Source: Acidimicrobiaceae bacterium (GTDB lineage: Bacteria > Actinomycetota > Acidimicrobiia > Acidimicrobiales > RAAP-2). From it: a stretch of DNA of 64,000 bases. The position numbers and the translations under genes are program-made. Under the pieces are notes generated by a model. That model was not told where the DNA came from and searched no databases. It was given only the letters and a program-made list of their open reading frames with translations. Positions 34,234 to 42,340 of this stretch are shown one piece after another; positions within the stretch are counted from its first letter, which is position 1; each line of letters starts with the position of its first letter. The DNA is taken from positions 102,677 through 166,676 of the forward strand of contig DAHUZK010000071.1 in assembly GCA_027306605.1 (NCBI GenBank), written 5' to 3'.

Positions 34234-35113
34234 CGAGGAGCTCGCCGGCGTCCACGTTGAGCCAGTGAGCCGCCGAAGCCTCGCCGGCGACCACGGCCAG
34301 ATGGCCGTTGGCGTCGACGAGCACGCCGAACTCGGCCGGCGCGAGCTCGCCGAACGCGTCGACGCAGCGCAGCTCGACTCCGTCGGGGACGAGGGACCGG
34401 GGAAGGTCGTCGGGCCGCGCCGGGCCGGACTCGAGGCGGGCGAGCAGCTCGACGTTCCCCGAGCGCGGCAGCCCAGCCACGCGGGCGTCGGCCACCGTCG
34501 CCGCCAGCTGGATGTTGCCGAACCGGTCGACCCACGTCACCTCGGCGCGCAGGCAGTGGCGCCCATCGTGAAGACGTCCCTGCTCGACCACACCACCGAT
34601 GATCCGCACCAGCGAGTCCGGGTCGATCTCGTCACCGAGCGCGGCGAGGCGGGTACCTGCACACAGCGCGGCAGCCGCCGGTCCGAACAGGTCGCGCCCG
34701 TCGAAGGTGGAGCCTCGCTCGGGCGGAACGACGTCGCGCTCGAGCTCGACGGCAAAGCCGATGGGCGACTCGGCCGCCGCCTCCGCCGCGGCCACCAGCA
34801 AGCCGTTGTCCGGACCCACGAAGTACAGTCTCCCGCCCGCGATCGGCGTCACCTGTACGCCGATCGCTCGGCGCTCCGTCCCCACGCCGGGGTCCACCAC
34901 GCCGAGCACCACGCCGCTTCCGAGGTGTGGAACGGCGCGCACGAGCGTGTGGCTCCCGGCCCGCACGTCGAAGGGCGGGATGTGATGGGTCAGGTCGATG
35001 ACCGTCGTTCCGGGTGCCCGCGCCGCGATCACCGCGTGCACCACACCGACGAATTCGTCCTGCGTCCCGAAATCCGAAAGGAAGAACACGGTCCGGACGG
35101 GAGCACTGGACAC
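34220..35113 (-). CDS. SAM hydroxide adenosyltransferase family protein (DUF62)
   Basis: Member of the DUF62 family, whose characterised members hydrolyse S-adenosylmethionine to adenosine and methionine, related to fluorinase and chlorinase. From GTG 35113 it has 297 residues. Conserved SAM-binding features: FFLSDFGTQDEFVG with Asp14, LTHHIPPFDVRAG, GVVLGVVDPGVGTERRAI, FVGPDNGLLV and DRFGNIQLAATV. The halogenase-type loop is not obvious, consistent with hydroxide use. It lies between proC and rex with short gaps (23 and 51 nt), so it is probably in the same operon. The biological role of SAM breakdown next to Rex is unknown. Confidence 0.88.
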   Translation of the reverse strand: MSSAPVRTVFFLSDFGTQDEFVGVVHAVIAARAPGTTVIDLTHHIPPFDVRAGSHTLVRAVPHLGSGVVLGVVDPGVGTERRAIGVQVTPIAGGRLYFVGPDNGLLVAAAEAAAESPIGFAVELERDVVPPERGSTFDGRDLFGPAAAALCAGTRLAALGDEIDPDSLVRIIGGVVEQGRLHDGRHCLRAEVTWVDRFGNIQLAATVADARVAGLPRSGNVELLARLESGPARPDDLPRSLVPDGVELRCVDAFGELAPAEFGVLVDANGHLAVVAGEASAAHWLNVDAGELLVLAW

Positions 35114-35136
35114 AGCCGCCCCCGCCTCAGTTCCTC

Positions 35137-35958
35137 TCAGCGATGCAGCGCGCGCGAGCGCTCGGTCGCTGCTGCCACTGCCTCCATGAAGGCGGAGCGG
35201 ACCGCCCGCGCCTCGAGCGTGCGGATCCCGGCCGCGGTCGTGCCGGCCGGCGAGGTGACCTCGGCGCGGAGCGCCTCGGGGTCCCGTCCGGTCTCCGCCA
35301 GCAGGGCGGCCGAGCCCCGCATCGTCTCGACCACCAACGTCCGGCTCACGTCGCGGGTGAGACCCATCTGGACCCCCGCTTCGATGAGCGCTTCGGCCAC
35401 CAAGAAGAAGTACGCCGGACCCGAGCCCGAGAGACCGGTCACGGTGTCGAGGAGGCGCTCGGGTAGGCGGACCACCGTGCCGACGGAATCGAGCAGCTCC
35501 TCGGCCCACGCCAGATCCTGCGAGGTGGCGAACGAACCTCCGGAGATGGCGGAAACGCCCGCACCGACCAGCGCCGCCGTGTTGGGCATGGCGCGGACCA
35601 CGACCGGCTCGCCCCCCAGCGCGTGCTCCAGGCGCTGGGCCGGCATGCCGGCGACGATGGACAGCACCCGCGTCACTCCCATCGCCCCGAGAGCACGGCA
35701 CGCGCTCTCGGCCGTATCCGGCTTGACCGCCAGCACAGCGCCGGCCAGGTGTTCGCCGGCCGCGTCGAGCAGCCCCGCCTCGGGCGCCGGGACCGCGTGC
35801 AGACCGGGAAAGGCCGCCTCGAGCTCCCTGCGCCGCTCCGGGAGCGGCTCCACGAGGATCAGGTCGGACGGCGACGCCCACCCCGTGGCGATGAGCCCCC
35901 CCAGCAGGGCGCCACCCATCTTTCCACCGCCGACGACGAGCAGACCCGGCACGGACAC
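35137..35958 (-). CDS. proC: Pyrroline-5-carboxylate reductase
   Basis: Final step of proline synthesis, NAD(P)H-dependent. The GTG start at 35958 gives 273 residues with N-terminal Rossmann motif LLVVGGGKMGGALLGGL, VVVRAMPNTAALVGAG and the family signature in the helical domain, LLDTVTGLSGSGPAYFFLVA followed by EALIEAGVQMGLTRDVS. It is 40 nt downstream of the YbjN-domain gene. Confidence 0.94.
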   Translation of the reverse strand: MSVPGLLVVGGGKMGGALLGGLIATGWASPSDLILVEPLPERRRELEAAFPGLHAVPAPEAGLLDAAGEHLAGAVLAVKPDTAESACRALGAMGVTRVLSIVAGMPAQRLEHALGGEPVVVRAMPNTAALVGAGVSAISGGSFATSQDLAWAEELLDSVGTVVRLPERLLDTVTGLSGSGPAYFFLVAEALIEAGVQMGLTRDVSRTLVVETMRGSAALLAETGRDPEALRAEVTSPAGTTAAGIRTLEARAVRSAFMEAVAAATERSRALHR

Positions 35959-35998
35959 GACGTTACCGAGCGCGGGCGGCGAGCGCCGACGGCAGCAC

Positions 35999-36490
35999 TC
36001 AGCGACGGGGACGACGGCGGTAGGTCGAGGGGTGCGCCAGCGTCATGGCAGTGGGGAAGTGCTCGTCGATGTAGAGCATCGAGGAGCCGGCGATGCGGTC
36101 GAGCTCGTCGTCGTCGACGAGGCGTGCCGGCACCCGGCCCACCAGGTACACGGCGTCCTCAGGGCCGAGCGCGAACCACATCCCGAACAGATGGGCATTG
36201 CGCCGCAGCAGGTAGGTGTACACGTCCACATGGTTCGCCTCAGGAGCAGGCATGAACTGGGCCTCGTGATGCAGGGTCCGCTGCCTGAGCGTGAACCAGA
36301 CCGTGATGAAGTCCTTCTCGTCCCCCTTGAAGCGGAGGTACCAGCGGTACGAAGCCGTGCGGTCGGTGACCTCCTGCCGCTCGGCAGCCACGAGAGGCCC
36401 TCCGGCCGCGCCCTCACGCTCGACCCAGGCGTCGATGCAGGCGACGGCGGCAGCCATCTCCTCTTCCTCGGGGAGATCGACGAGCGGCAC
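35999..36490 (-). CDS. YbjN domain-containing protein
   Basis: A 163-residue soluble protein of the YbjN (bacterial sensory transduction regulator-like) family. Typical family features are WYLRFKGDEKDFITVWFTLR, the aromatic-rich VYTYLLRRNAHLFGMWFALG and YLVGRVPARLVDDDELDRIAG. Such genes often lie beside mshA in actinobacteria; the biochemical role is unknown. The GTG start at 36490 lies 42 nt after mshA, and the gene ends 40 nt before proC. Confidence 0.75.
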   Translation of the reverse strand: MPLVDLPEEEEMAAAVACIDAWVEREGAAGGPLVAAERQEVTDRTASYRWYLRFKGDEKDFITVWFTLRQRTLHHEAQFMPAPEANHVDVYTYLLRRNAHLFGMWFALGPEDAVYLVGRVPARLVDDDELDRIAGSSMLYIDEHFPTAMTLAHPSTYRRRPRR

Positions 36491-36532
36491 GTGAGGTGTG
36501 CGAGCTCCCGGGCCCGGCCCGCCGGCCCTCGC

Positions 36533-37804
36533 TCAGCTGCACTCGACGAGGCGGCCCGCAGCCAGCTCGTCGTGCAACTCGACCAACGTCTTCGCCGCGG
36601 CACGCCACGTGTAACGCCGGGCCATGAGCACCGACCCGGTCGACAGCCTCTCGGCCAGCAGGGGCTCGTCGAACACACGGCCCACCGCGCCGGCGTACGC
36701 GCCCGGGTCCGGGTCCTCGACGAGGTATCCGGTACGACCGTCCTCGACCAGGGTGGTGAGGCCGCCGACGGCCGAAGCCACCACGGGCGTGCCGCAGGCG
36801 GCGGCTTCCAGCGCCACCAGTCCGAAGGACTCCGAGCGGCTGGGCACCAGGCAGACGTCCGCGGCCCGGTAGTAGGAGGACAGGAGCTCGTGGGGCTGCG
36901 GGGCGATGAAATGGACCTGGTCGCGCACACCCCGGGCGTCGGCGACGTCGTGGAGACCCTGCAACGACTTCTCGCCGTAGGGCCCGCTCGGCCCGCCCAC
37001 GACGACCAGGCGGTACGGACCTGCGCCGGACCGGTTGAGCTCGGCCAACGTCTCGATGGCGACGTCGGCGCGCTTGAGCGGTTGGATGCGCCCCACGAAG
37101 AGCAACAGCCGCCCATTGAGCGGCAACCCGAGGGCGCGGCGCGCCTGTGGACGGTGTCCCGGGCCGAAGAACGCGTGGTCCACACCCGGAGGCACGATGC
37201 GAATGCGTCCGGGCTCACCGCCGTAGAGCGACGCGATCTGGTCTGCCTCGACGCTGCACGAAGCCAGGACCGCGTCCGAGCACTCGATGATGGAGGCTTC
37301 GGCCTCGGCCCGGCGGTGCGGCATGTCGGCCTCGACTTCTTCGGGCATGGTCTCGGCCTTGACGCGATCGAGCGTGTGGAAGGTGCAGACGAGCGGCAGG
37401 TTCAGCTCGTGCTTGATCACATGACCCGACAAGCCCGAAAGCCAGTAATTGGCGTGCACCGAGGTGTAGGGCAAGCCACCGTCGAAGTCGCCGCCCCCTG
37501 TCGCCGCGGCGGCCATGCGCCCGAGCACGGCCTCCGTGAAATCGTCGACCACGGCCGGCAGGGACTCTTTGGGGAGGACCTCGAGGGGACCCGCCGGGAC
37601 GTGGTGGACGCGCAGCCCCGGCTCGACGTCGACCACCGTCGGCAGGTCGGGCGACCACGCCCGCGTGAAGACGTCACAGGCGACCCCCGAGCGGGCGAGC
37701 GCGGCCGTCAGCTCCCGCACATAGACGTTCATGCCACCGCCGTCGCCGGTCCCCGGCTGGGCGAGCGGGGAGGTGTGCAAGGAGAGTACGGCGAGCCGGC
37801 GCAT
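36533..37804 (-). CDS. mshA: D-inositol-3-phosphate glycosyltransferase, mycothiol biosynthesis
   Basis: GT4 retaining glycosyltransferase that joins GlcNAc to inositol 3-phosphate, committing step of mycothiol synthesis. The 423-residue protein from ATG 37804 has the N-terminal acceptor-site motif GTGDGGGMNVYVREL, HANYWLSG, TFHTLDRVKAE, the donor-domain VGRIQPLKRADVAIE and the GT4 ExxxxxxxE motif within SESFGLVALEAAACGTPVV. Mycothiol is restricted to actinobacteria, so this is a strong taxonomic marker. It probably shares a transcript with YbjN and proC. Confidence 0.93.
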   Translation of the reverse strand: MRRLAVLSLHTSPLAQPGTGDGGGMNVYVRELTAALARSGVACDVFTRAWSPDLPTVVDVEPGLRVHHVPAGPLEVLPKESLPAVVDDFTEAVLGRMAAAATGGGDFDGGLPYTSVHANYWLSGLSGHVIKHELNLPLVCTFHTLDRVKAETMPEEVEADMPHRRAEAEASIIECSDAVLASCSVEADQIASLYGGEPGRIRIVPPGVDHAFFGPGHRPQARRALGLPLNGRLLLFVGRIQPLKRADVAIETLAELNRSGAGPYRLVVVGGPSGPYGEKSLQGLHDVADARGVRDQVHFIAPQPHELLSSYYRAADVCLVPSRSESFGLVALEAAACGTPVVASAVGGLTTLVEDGRTGYLVEDPDPGAYAGAVGRVFDEPLLAERLSTGSVLMARRYTWRAAAKTLVELHDELAAGRLVECS

Positions 37805-37919
37805 GAGGCCCAGAGCCTACCGGGGGCCCGAATTTGGCCAACGGCGGCGGGGTGGCCCCCCGGGGCGGCATGATGCCGGGACCCCGGAACCCGGGACCCC
37901 GGAACCAGGACGGTAGGGC
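37805..37919. repeat. Intergenic segment with a 15-bp tandem repeat
   Basis: Between the XRE gene and mshA, the unit ccgggaccccggaac occurs twice in tandem around 37878-37907, and each copy is self-complementary (ccgg...ccgg), so the RNA could fold into adjacent small hairpins. This may be a terminator after the XRE gene or part of the mshA leader. Confidence 0.45.
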
Positions 37920-38387
37920 TCAGGCGGTGGTTGCGGCGGGGGCGGACGCAGCGTCCGGGGAGGTCGCGCCGGGCCGGGCCGGCTCGGTGCCGGTAACGGC
38001 GGGAGCAGAGGGCTTCGCCCGGGCCTCGCCGTGCTCGTCCTCGTACTCGCGCCGGAAGGAGAGATAGATGCGCACCAGCGTTTGCTTCTGCTCCTCGCTG
38101 ATCGTCTGGTCCGAGAGGATGGAGCGAGTCAGGTCGGGCGTGCCGGAGGGCGCCTCGAGGATGCCGGCCTGGACGTAGAGCGTCTCGGCGGAGATCCGCA
38201 ACGCCTTGGCGATCTGCTGGAGGATCTCGGCCGAAGGTCGGCGCAGCCCGCGCTCGATCTGGCTGAGATACGGATTCGAGATGCCGGCCAGTTCGGAGAG
38301 GCGGCGCAACGAGAGGCGGGCGGAGGCCCGCTGCTCACGGATGAAGGAACCGAGATCGTGCCAACGGTCTTTCGGGTCCGCGCTCAC
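37920..38387 (-). CDS. XRE-family transcriptional regulator
   Basis: DNA-binding regulator with an N-terminal helix-turn-helix (residues about 10-65: LGSFIREQRASARLSLRRLS, AGISNPYLSQIERGLRRPSA, LRISAETLYVQAGIL). The middle (SDQTISEEQKQTLVRIYLSF) is helical and the tail is Ala/Pro-rich. GTG 38387 is preferred because it puts the HTH near the N-terminus, as in the family; GTG 38432 is possible. Divergent from sodA, which is a plausible target, and upstream of mshA. No ligand domain is recognisable. Confidence 0.85.
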   Translation of the reverse strand: MSADPKDRWHDLGSFIREQRASARLSLRRLSELAGISNPYLSQIERGLRRPSAEILQQIAKALRISAETLYVQAGILEAPSGTPDLTRSILSDQTISEEQKQTLVRIYLSFRREYEDEHGEARAKPSAPAVTGTEPARPGATSPDAASAPAATTA

Positions 38388-38503
38388 TCCTGCAAGCGTA
38401 CCGCCGCCGACGGAGGGGATGAGGAGAGCCACTGCGCGGCGGCGCGCGCCGGATCCCAGGTCGCATGGCGATTGGCCCCGGTTCCACTCCTGCCGCCTTC
38501 GGG

Positions 38504-38509
38504 TATGGT
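38504..38509 (+). promoter_or_regulatory. Candidate -10 element of sodA
   Basis: TATGGT, with a weak -35-like TTCCAC sixteen bases upstream (38482-38487). It lies 54 bases upstream of the sodA ATG, which has its own GAGGAG ribosome site at 38551-38556. Confidence 0.35.
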
Positions 38510-38563
38510 CCAGCCAGTCGCACCACGACGACGCGACACCGACGACGACTGAGGAGACCCGCC

Positions 38564-39178
38564 ATGGCCGACTACAGCCTCCCCGACCTGCCCTACGACT
38601 ACGCGGCTCTCGAGCCCCATGTCTCGGGCCAGATCATGGAGCTCCACCACGACAAGCACCACGCGGCGTACGTGGCCGGTGCGAACCAGACGCTCGAGAA
38701 GTTGGCGACGGCACGGGACAAGGACGACTTCGGGGCCGTCGTCGGTCTCGAGAAGGCGCTCGCCTTCCACATCTCGGGCCATGTGCTGCACTCGATCTTC
38801 TGGAAGAACCTCAGCCCCGACGGGGGTGACAAGCCCGACGGCGCGCTCGGCAGCGCCATCGACGAGGACTTCGGATCGTTCGACAAGTTCAAGGCGCACA
38901 TGACACAGGCGACCGCGACGATCCAGGGCTCCGGCTGGGGGGCGTTGTCGTGGGAGCCTCTCGGGGGGCGCCTGATCGTGGAGCAGATCTACGACCACCA
39001 GGGCAACGTCGGCCAGGGTTCCGTCCCCCTGCTCGTCTTCGACGCCTGGGAGCACGCCTTCTACCTGCAGTACAAGAACGTGAAGGCCGACTTCTTCGCC
39101 GCGCTGTGGAACATCGTCAACTGGGCCGACGTGGCGGCGCGGCTCGACTCGGCGAAAGCGCTCAAGCTCGGCGGCTGA
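38564..39178 (+). CDS. sodA: Superoxide dismutase, Fe/Mn family (probably Mn)
   Basis: Cytoplasmic dismutase of 204 residues. Metal ligands are His28 ([10 protein letters not shown]), His76 (GHVLHSIFW), Asp160 and His164 ([13 protein letters not shown]). The outer-sphere residue that tunes metal choice falls at Gln146 (YDHQGN), the Mn-type position, so Mn is more likely than Fe. The ATG at 38564 has a GAGGAG Shine-Dalgarno sequence seven bases upstream; the longer open frame is discarded. Divergent from the XRE regulator. Confidence 0.96.
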   Translation: MADYSLPDLPYDYAALEPHVSGQIMELHHDKHHAAYVAGANQTLEKLATARDKDDFGAVVGLEKALAFHISGHVLHSIFWKNLSPDGGDKPDGALGSAIDEDFGSFDKFKAHMTQATATIQGSGWGALSWEPLGGRLIVEQIYDHQGNVGQGSVPLLVFDAWEHAFYLQYKNVKADFFAALWNIVNWADVAARLDSAKALKLGG

Positions 39179-39197
39179 GGGCCATCGCCGCCGCCCG

Positions 39198-39386
39198 TCA
39201 CACGACGGTGAGGTGCTGGCCGCACCGGCTGCGGACGGGCTCGCGCTCGAGCTCGGAGTCGGCGATCTCGGCCCCGCAGGTCTCGCAGCGCCCGTAGGTG
39301 CCCTCGCTCAGGCGCTCCAGCGCGCGGTCCACCGCGTCGAGCACGGCGGCGGAGCGGGCCAGTTCGGACTCCGAGCGCTGCTCCAC
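39198..39386 (-). CDS. Miniature DksA/TraR-type zinc-finger protein
   Basis: A 62-residue protein from GTG 39386 consisting of one helix (SELARSAAVLDAVDRALERL) and a zinc finger. The ligands read CETC at 34-37 and RCGQH at 55-58, so the fourth ligand of the usual Cys4 finger is His58 (CxxC...CxxH). TraR-like short forms bind the RNA polymerase secondary channel; the coiled-coil here is shorter still, so action on polymerase is uncertain. Convergent with sodA, 19 nt apart. Upstream open frame is not similar to the family. Confidence 0.7.
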   Translation of the reverse strand: MEQRSESELARSAAVLDAVDRALERLSEGTYGRCETCGAEIADSELEREPVRSRCGQHLTVV

Positions 39387-39485
39387 GAGGGGCAGGGTAG
39401 TGCCAGAATGGGGCCGAAAGGTCCAATCGGGCTGAAAGGCCCTGTTTAGGGGTTGCGGAAGCAGGGCACGTACCCCGCAACCGGT

Positions 39486-42251
39486 ATGGAGGGACCCACG
39501 GTTCCAGGGCAGACGCCTGGCGCACGCACACGCGCCGAGAACGCACAAGGCCAGCTCGCGGGCGCAAACGGCTCCGTTGAGCTCCCGGCCGCCCCGAACG
39601 GGATCCCGCCGCACACGGTGTCCTGCTCGTTCGCCGCCACGACCGACTCCGTCGGAGCGGCGCGGCGCTTCCTGCTGGCCCAGCTGCGCGATCCGGAGCG
39701 TGAGGGAGCGGATGCAGTGCTGCTGATGCTGTCCGAGCTCGCCACGAACGCGGTCCAGCACGCGACGAGCGACTTCGTGGTCAGCGTCTCGCGCCTTCCC
39801 GGGCGCGGGGTCATCCGCGTCGGCGTCAGCGACACGGCGCCGGGCCACCCCGTCCCACGAGAGCCCGATGCAGAGGCGTTGCACGGGCGGGGCCTCCACA
39901 TCGTGCGGACGCTCGCCGACTCCTGGGGCATCGAGATGCACCAGGATCGCCCCGGCAAGACCGTCTGGTTCTCCTCCCGGCTCCCCAGCGCGGGGGCGAG
40001 CCGGGAGGACGAGCTCGACGACCTCAGCGACCACGGCGAGCTCGCCGAGCTCGCCGTGGCGACGACCTCAGCGGACACGGGCATCCAGGGACCCATCGCA
40101 TGGCCCTTGCCCGGAGTCCGCGCTGTGCTCGACAGCCTGCACGATGCGGTGGTGGCCACCGACGCCCGGGGCCAGATCCACTACGTCAACGCCGCCGCCG
40201 AGGAGATGATGGGCTGGCCACAGGGGTCCCTCCTCGGCCGTTCGGCACTCGAGCTGGTCCCGGACGCGCTGACCGGCACGTTCCGAGGAGGCTTCGCCGC
40301 CTTCATGCAGGCTCAGTCGAACGACCTTCTGGGCCGGCGCCTGTCGACGCCCATCAGGTGCGCCGATGGCAGCGAGATCGACACCGACGTCGTGTTGAGC
40401 ACCTTCGACCACCCCCTCGCCGGCCGTGCGGTCGTGGGCATCTTCCGGCCCCGCGACGACCGGAGACTCCGCCGCTGGTCCGAGTTGACCACCGAGCTGC
40501 TCGAGATGCTGGCGGACGCCCCCGCCAACGACCCCCCGGCCGAGAGGCTGCTCTCCACCCTCGGCCGCAGGCTCGACTGGGACGTGACCACGCTGTGGGC
40601 ACTCTCGGCGACCCAACAGCTCGTGTGCCGGCACGTCTGGACTCGTTCCCCTTCGACGGCGCCGGCCTTCGCGCAGGAGAAGGCGTCTGACCCGACCAGC
40701 GGCAGCGAGGGGCTCCCGCGCTGGGTCATCGAGCACGGTGAGCCGATCTGGGTTCCCGACCTGCGCCGGGACTCGCGCTTCATGACCGAGGCCCTCGGGC
40801 GAGACGGGCTGCAGAGCGCCTACGCCTTCCCCATCCGCTACCGGGGCGCCTGCGTGGGCGTGGTGAAGATGCTGAGCCTGCACGGGCGCGAGCGCGATCC
40901 CTCCGTCGTCGAATTGATGGACGCCGTCGGCAGTCACCTGGGCGAGCTCTTGCACGCTTCGACACAGGCGAGCGAGCGCGAGCAGCTGCTCGAAGAGCTG
41001 CTCGAGGCGCGGCGGCGGAACGAATTCCTGCTGCTGGCCTCCCAGGTGCTCTCCGAGGTGACCGACTACCGGGACATGGTCGAGCGACTGGCACAGGTGT
41101 CGGTGCCCGTCCTGGCCGACCTGTGCCTCATCGACATCGTGGACGAGGACGGATCGATGCGACGCATGGCTGCGTGGCACGCCAACCCGTCGAAGCGCTC
41201 GCTCACCGAGGAGTTGCAGGACCGGTACACGCCCGACGCCTCGTCCGACCACCCGATCGTCACGGTCATGCAAAGTGGTCGCTCGATGTGGAGCGACACC
41301 ATGTCGGACCAATTCCTGCGCCAAACCAGCCGCGACGAGCGCCACTACGAGATCCTCAAACAGTTGGAGTTCACGTCGTACATCACGGTTCCGCTGCGCC
41401 TACGCAACGAACAGGTCCTCGGGACCGTGACCCTCGTGTCCGCGGGCTCCGGGCGCCGCTTCTCGGAGAGAGACCTCGGGTTGGCCGAGCAGCTGGCGAA
41501 GCAGGTCAGCGCCGTCGTCCTCCGCGCCCGCGCCTACGACCGCGAGCGGCGGATCTCCCACGACCTGCAACGGAACCTCCTCCCGGACGCGATTCCGAGG
41601 ATCGACGGTTGGGACGTGGCAGCGCGCTACCTCCCCGCAGCCGTGGGCTTCGAGGTGGGCGGCGACTGGTACGACGTGGTCCCTCTCGGCGAGGAGAAGG
41701 TGGCGCTCGTGGTCGGCGACGTCGAGGGCCACGACCTCGGAGCGGCGAAGATCATGAGCCGGCTCCGTCACGCGCTCGGCCTCCTCATCCTCGAAGAGGG
41801 CGTCCCGGGCACCGCGCTGGCACGCGTCAACAAGATGTCGCTGGCCGGGGGGGTCGAACGGCTGGCCACCGCTCTCGTCGCCGTGGTCGACACGGCGAGC
41901 GGCGTCGTCACCTTCTCGTCGGCGGGGCACCCCTCGCCGGTGCGCGTGGGCAACGGCCAAGCCCTGGAGCTCCCGGTCCCGCCCGGACCGCCTCTGGGTG
42001 TCCAACACTGCGACTACAAGGACCACGAGTTCGGGCTGGGCGACGGCTGCCTCGTCATGTTCACCGACGGCCTGGTCGAACGCCGGAGTGCGCACCTCGA
42101 CGAGCGCCTGAACCTTCTCGAGTCCTCGTTGCGCACGTCACCGAGCACGGAGCCTCGCCGCGTGGCCGACTTCGTGATCGAGGCCATGACCTCGGACGAG
42201 CGGAGTTCGGACGACATCGTCGTGCTCACGGCGCGTCGCCGCCAACCCTGA
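39486..42251 (+). CDS. Multi-sensor PP2C/SpoIIE phosphatase with an anti-sigma-type ATPase domain
   Basis: A 921-residue signalling protein. In order: RsbW-like HATPase (about 45-165; N-box ELATNAVQHA, VSDTAPGHP, GRGLHIVRTLA), PAS domain (about 205-320; AVLDSLHDAVVATDARGQI), two GAF-type domains (about 330-490 and 510-665), and a C-terminal PP2C/SpoIIE domain (about 690-915; VGGDWYDVVPLG, VVGDVEGHDLGAA, TFSSAGHPSPV, VMFTDGLVERR, SSDDIVVL) with the metal-binding aspartates kept. Such proteins regulate alternative sigma factors by partner switching: the kinase phosphorylates an anti-anti-sigma factor and the phosphatase reverses it. No anti-anti-sigma or sigma gene is adjacent. A TTG at 39453 could add 11 residues. 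Confidence 0.9.
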   Translation: MEGPTVPGQTPGARTRAENAQGQLAGANGSVELPAAPNGIPPHTVSCSFAATTDSVGAARRFLLAQLRDPEREGADAVLLMLSELATNAVQHATSDFVVSVSRLPGRGVIRVGVSDTAPGHPVPREPDAEALHGRGLHIVRTLADSWGIEMHQDRPGKTVWFSSRLPSAGASREDELDDLSDHGELAELAVATTSADTGIQGPIAWPLPGVRAVLDSLHDAVVATDARGQIHYVNAAAEEMMGWPQGSLLGRSALELVPDALTGTFRGGFAAFMQAQSNDLLGRRLSTPIRCADGSEIDTDVVLSTFDHPLAGRAVVGIFRPRDDRRLRRWSELTTELLEMLADAPANDPPAERLLSTLGRRLDWDVTTLWALSATQQLVCRHVWTRSPSTAPAFAQEKASDPTSGSEGLPRWVIEHGEPIWVPDLRRDSRFMTEALGRDGLQSAYAFPIRYRGACVGVVKMLSLHGRERDPSVVELMDAVGSHLGELLHASTQASEREQLLEELLEARRRNEFLLLASQVLSEVTDYRDMVERLAQVSVPVLADLCLIDIVDEDGSMRRMAAWHANPSKRSLTEELQDRYTPDASSDHPIVTVMQSGRSMWSDTMSDQFLRQTSRDERHYEILKQLEFTSYITVPLRLRNEQVLGTVTLVSAGSGRRFSERDLGLAEQLAKQVSAVVLRARAYDRERRISHDLQRNLLPDAIPRIDGWDVAARYLPAAVGFEVGGDWYDVVPLGEEKVALVVGDVEGHDLGAAKIMSRLRHALGLLILEEGVPGTALARVNKMSLAGGVERLATALVAVVDTASGVVTFSSAGHPSPVRVGNGQALELPVPPGPPLGVQHCDYKDHEFGLGDGCLVMFTDGLVERRSAHLDERLNLLESSLRTSPSTEPRRVADFVIEAMTSDERSSDDIVVLTARRRQP

Positions 42252-42328
42252 GCGAACAGGCCTGAGGGGAGCCGGAGAGGGCCGGCCAGGGCCGGAGGGG
42301 GTGGGAACGGCGGTCCTGCCGCGCTCCG

Positions 42329-42334
42329 TAGTGT
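42329..42334 (+). promoter_or_regulatory. Candidate -10 for a leaderless aminotransferase transcript
   Basis: TAGTGT matches TANNNT and is separated by exactly six bases from GTG 42341; there is no Shine-Dalgarno sequence. Confidence 0.45.
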
Positions 42335-42340
42335 GACGGC

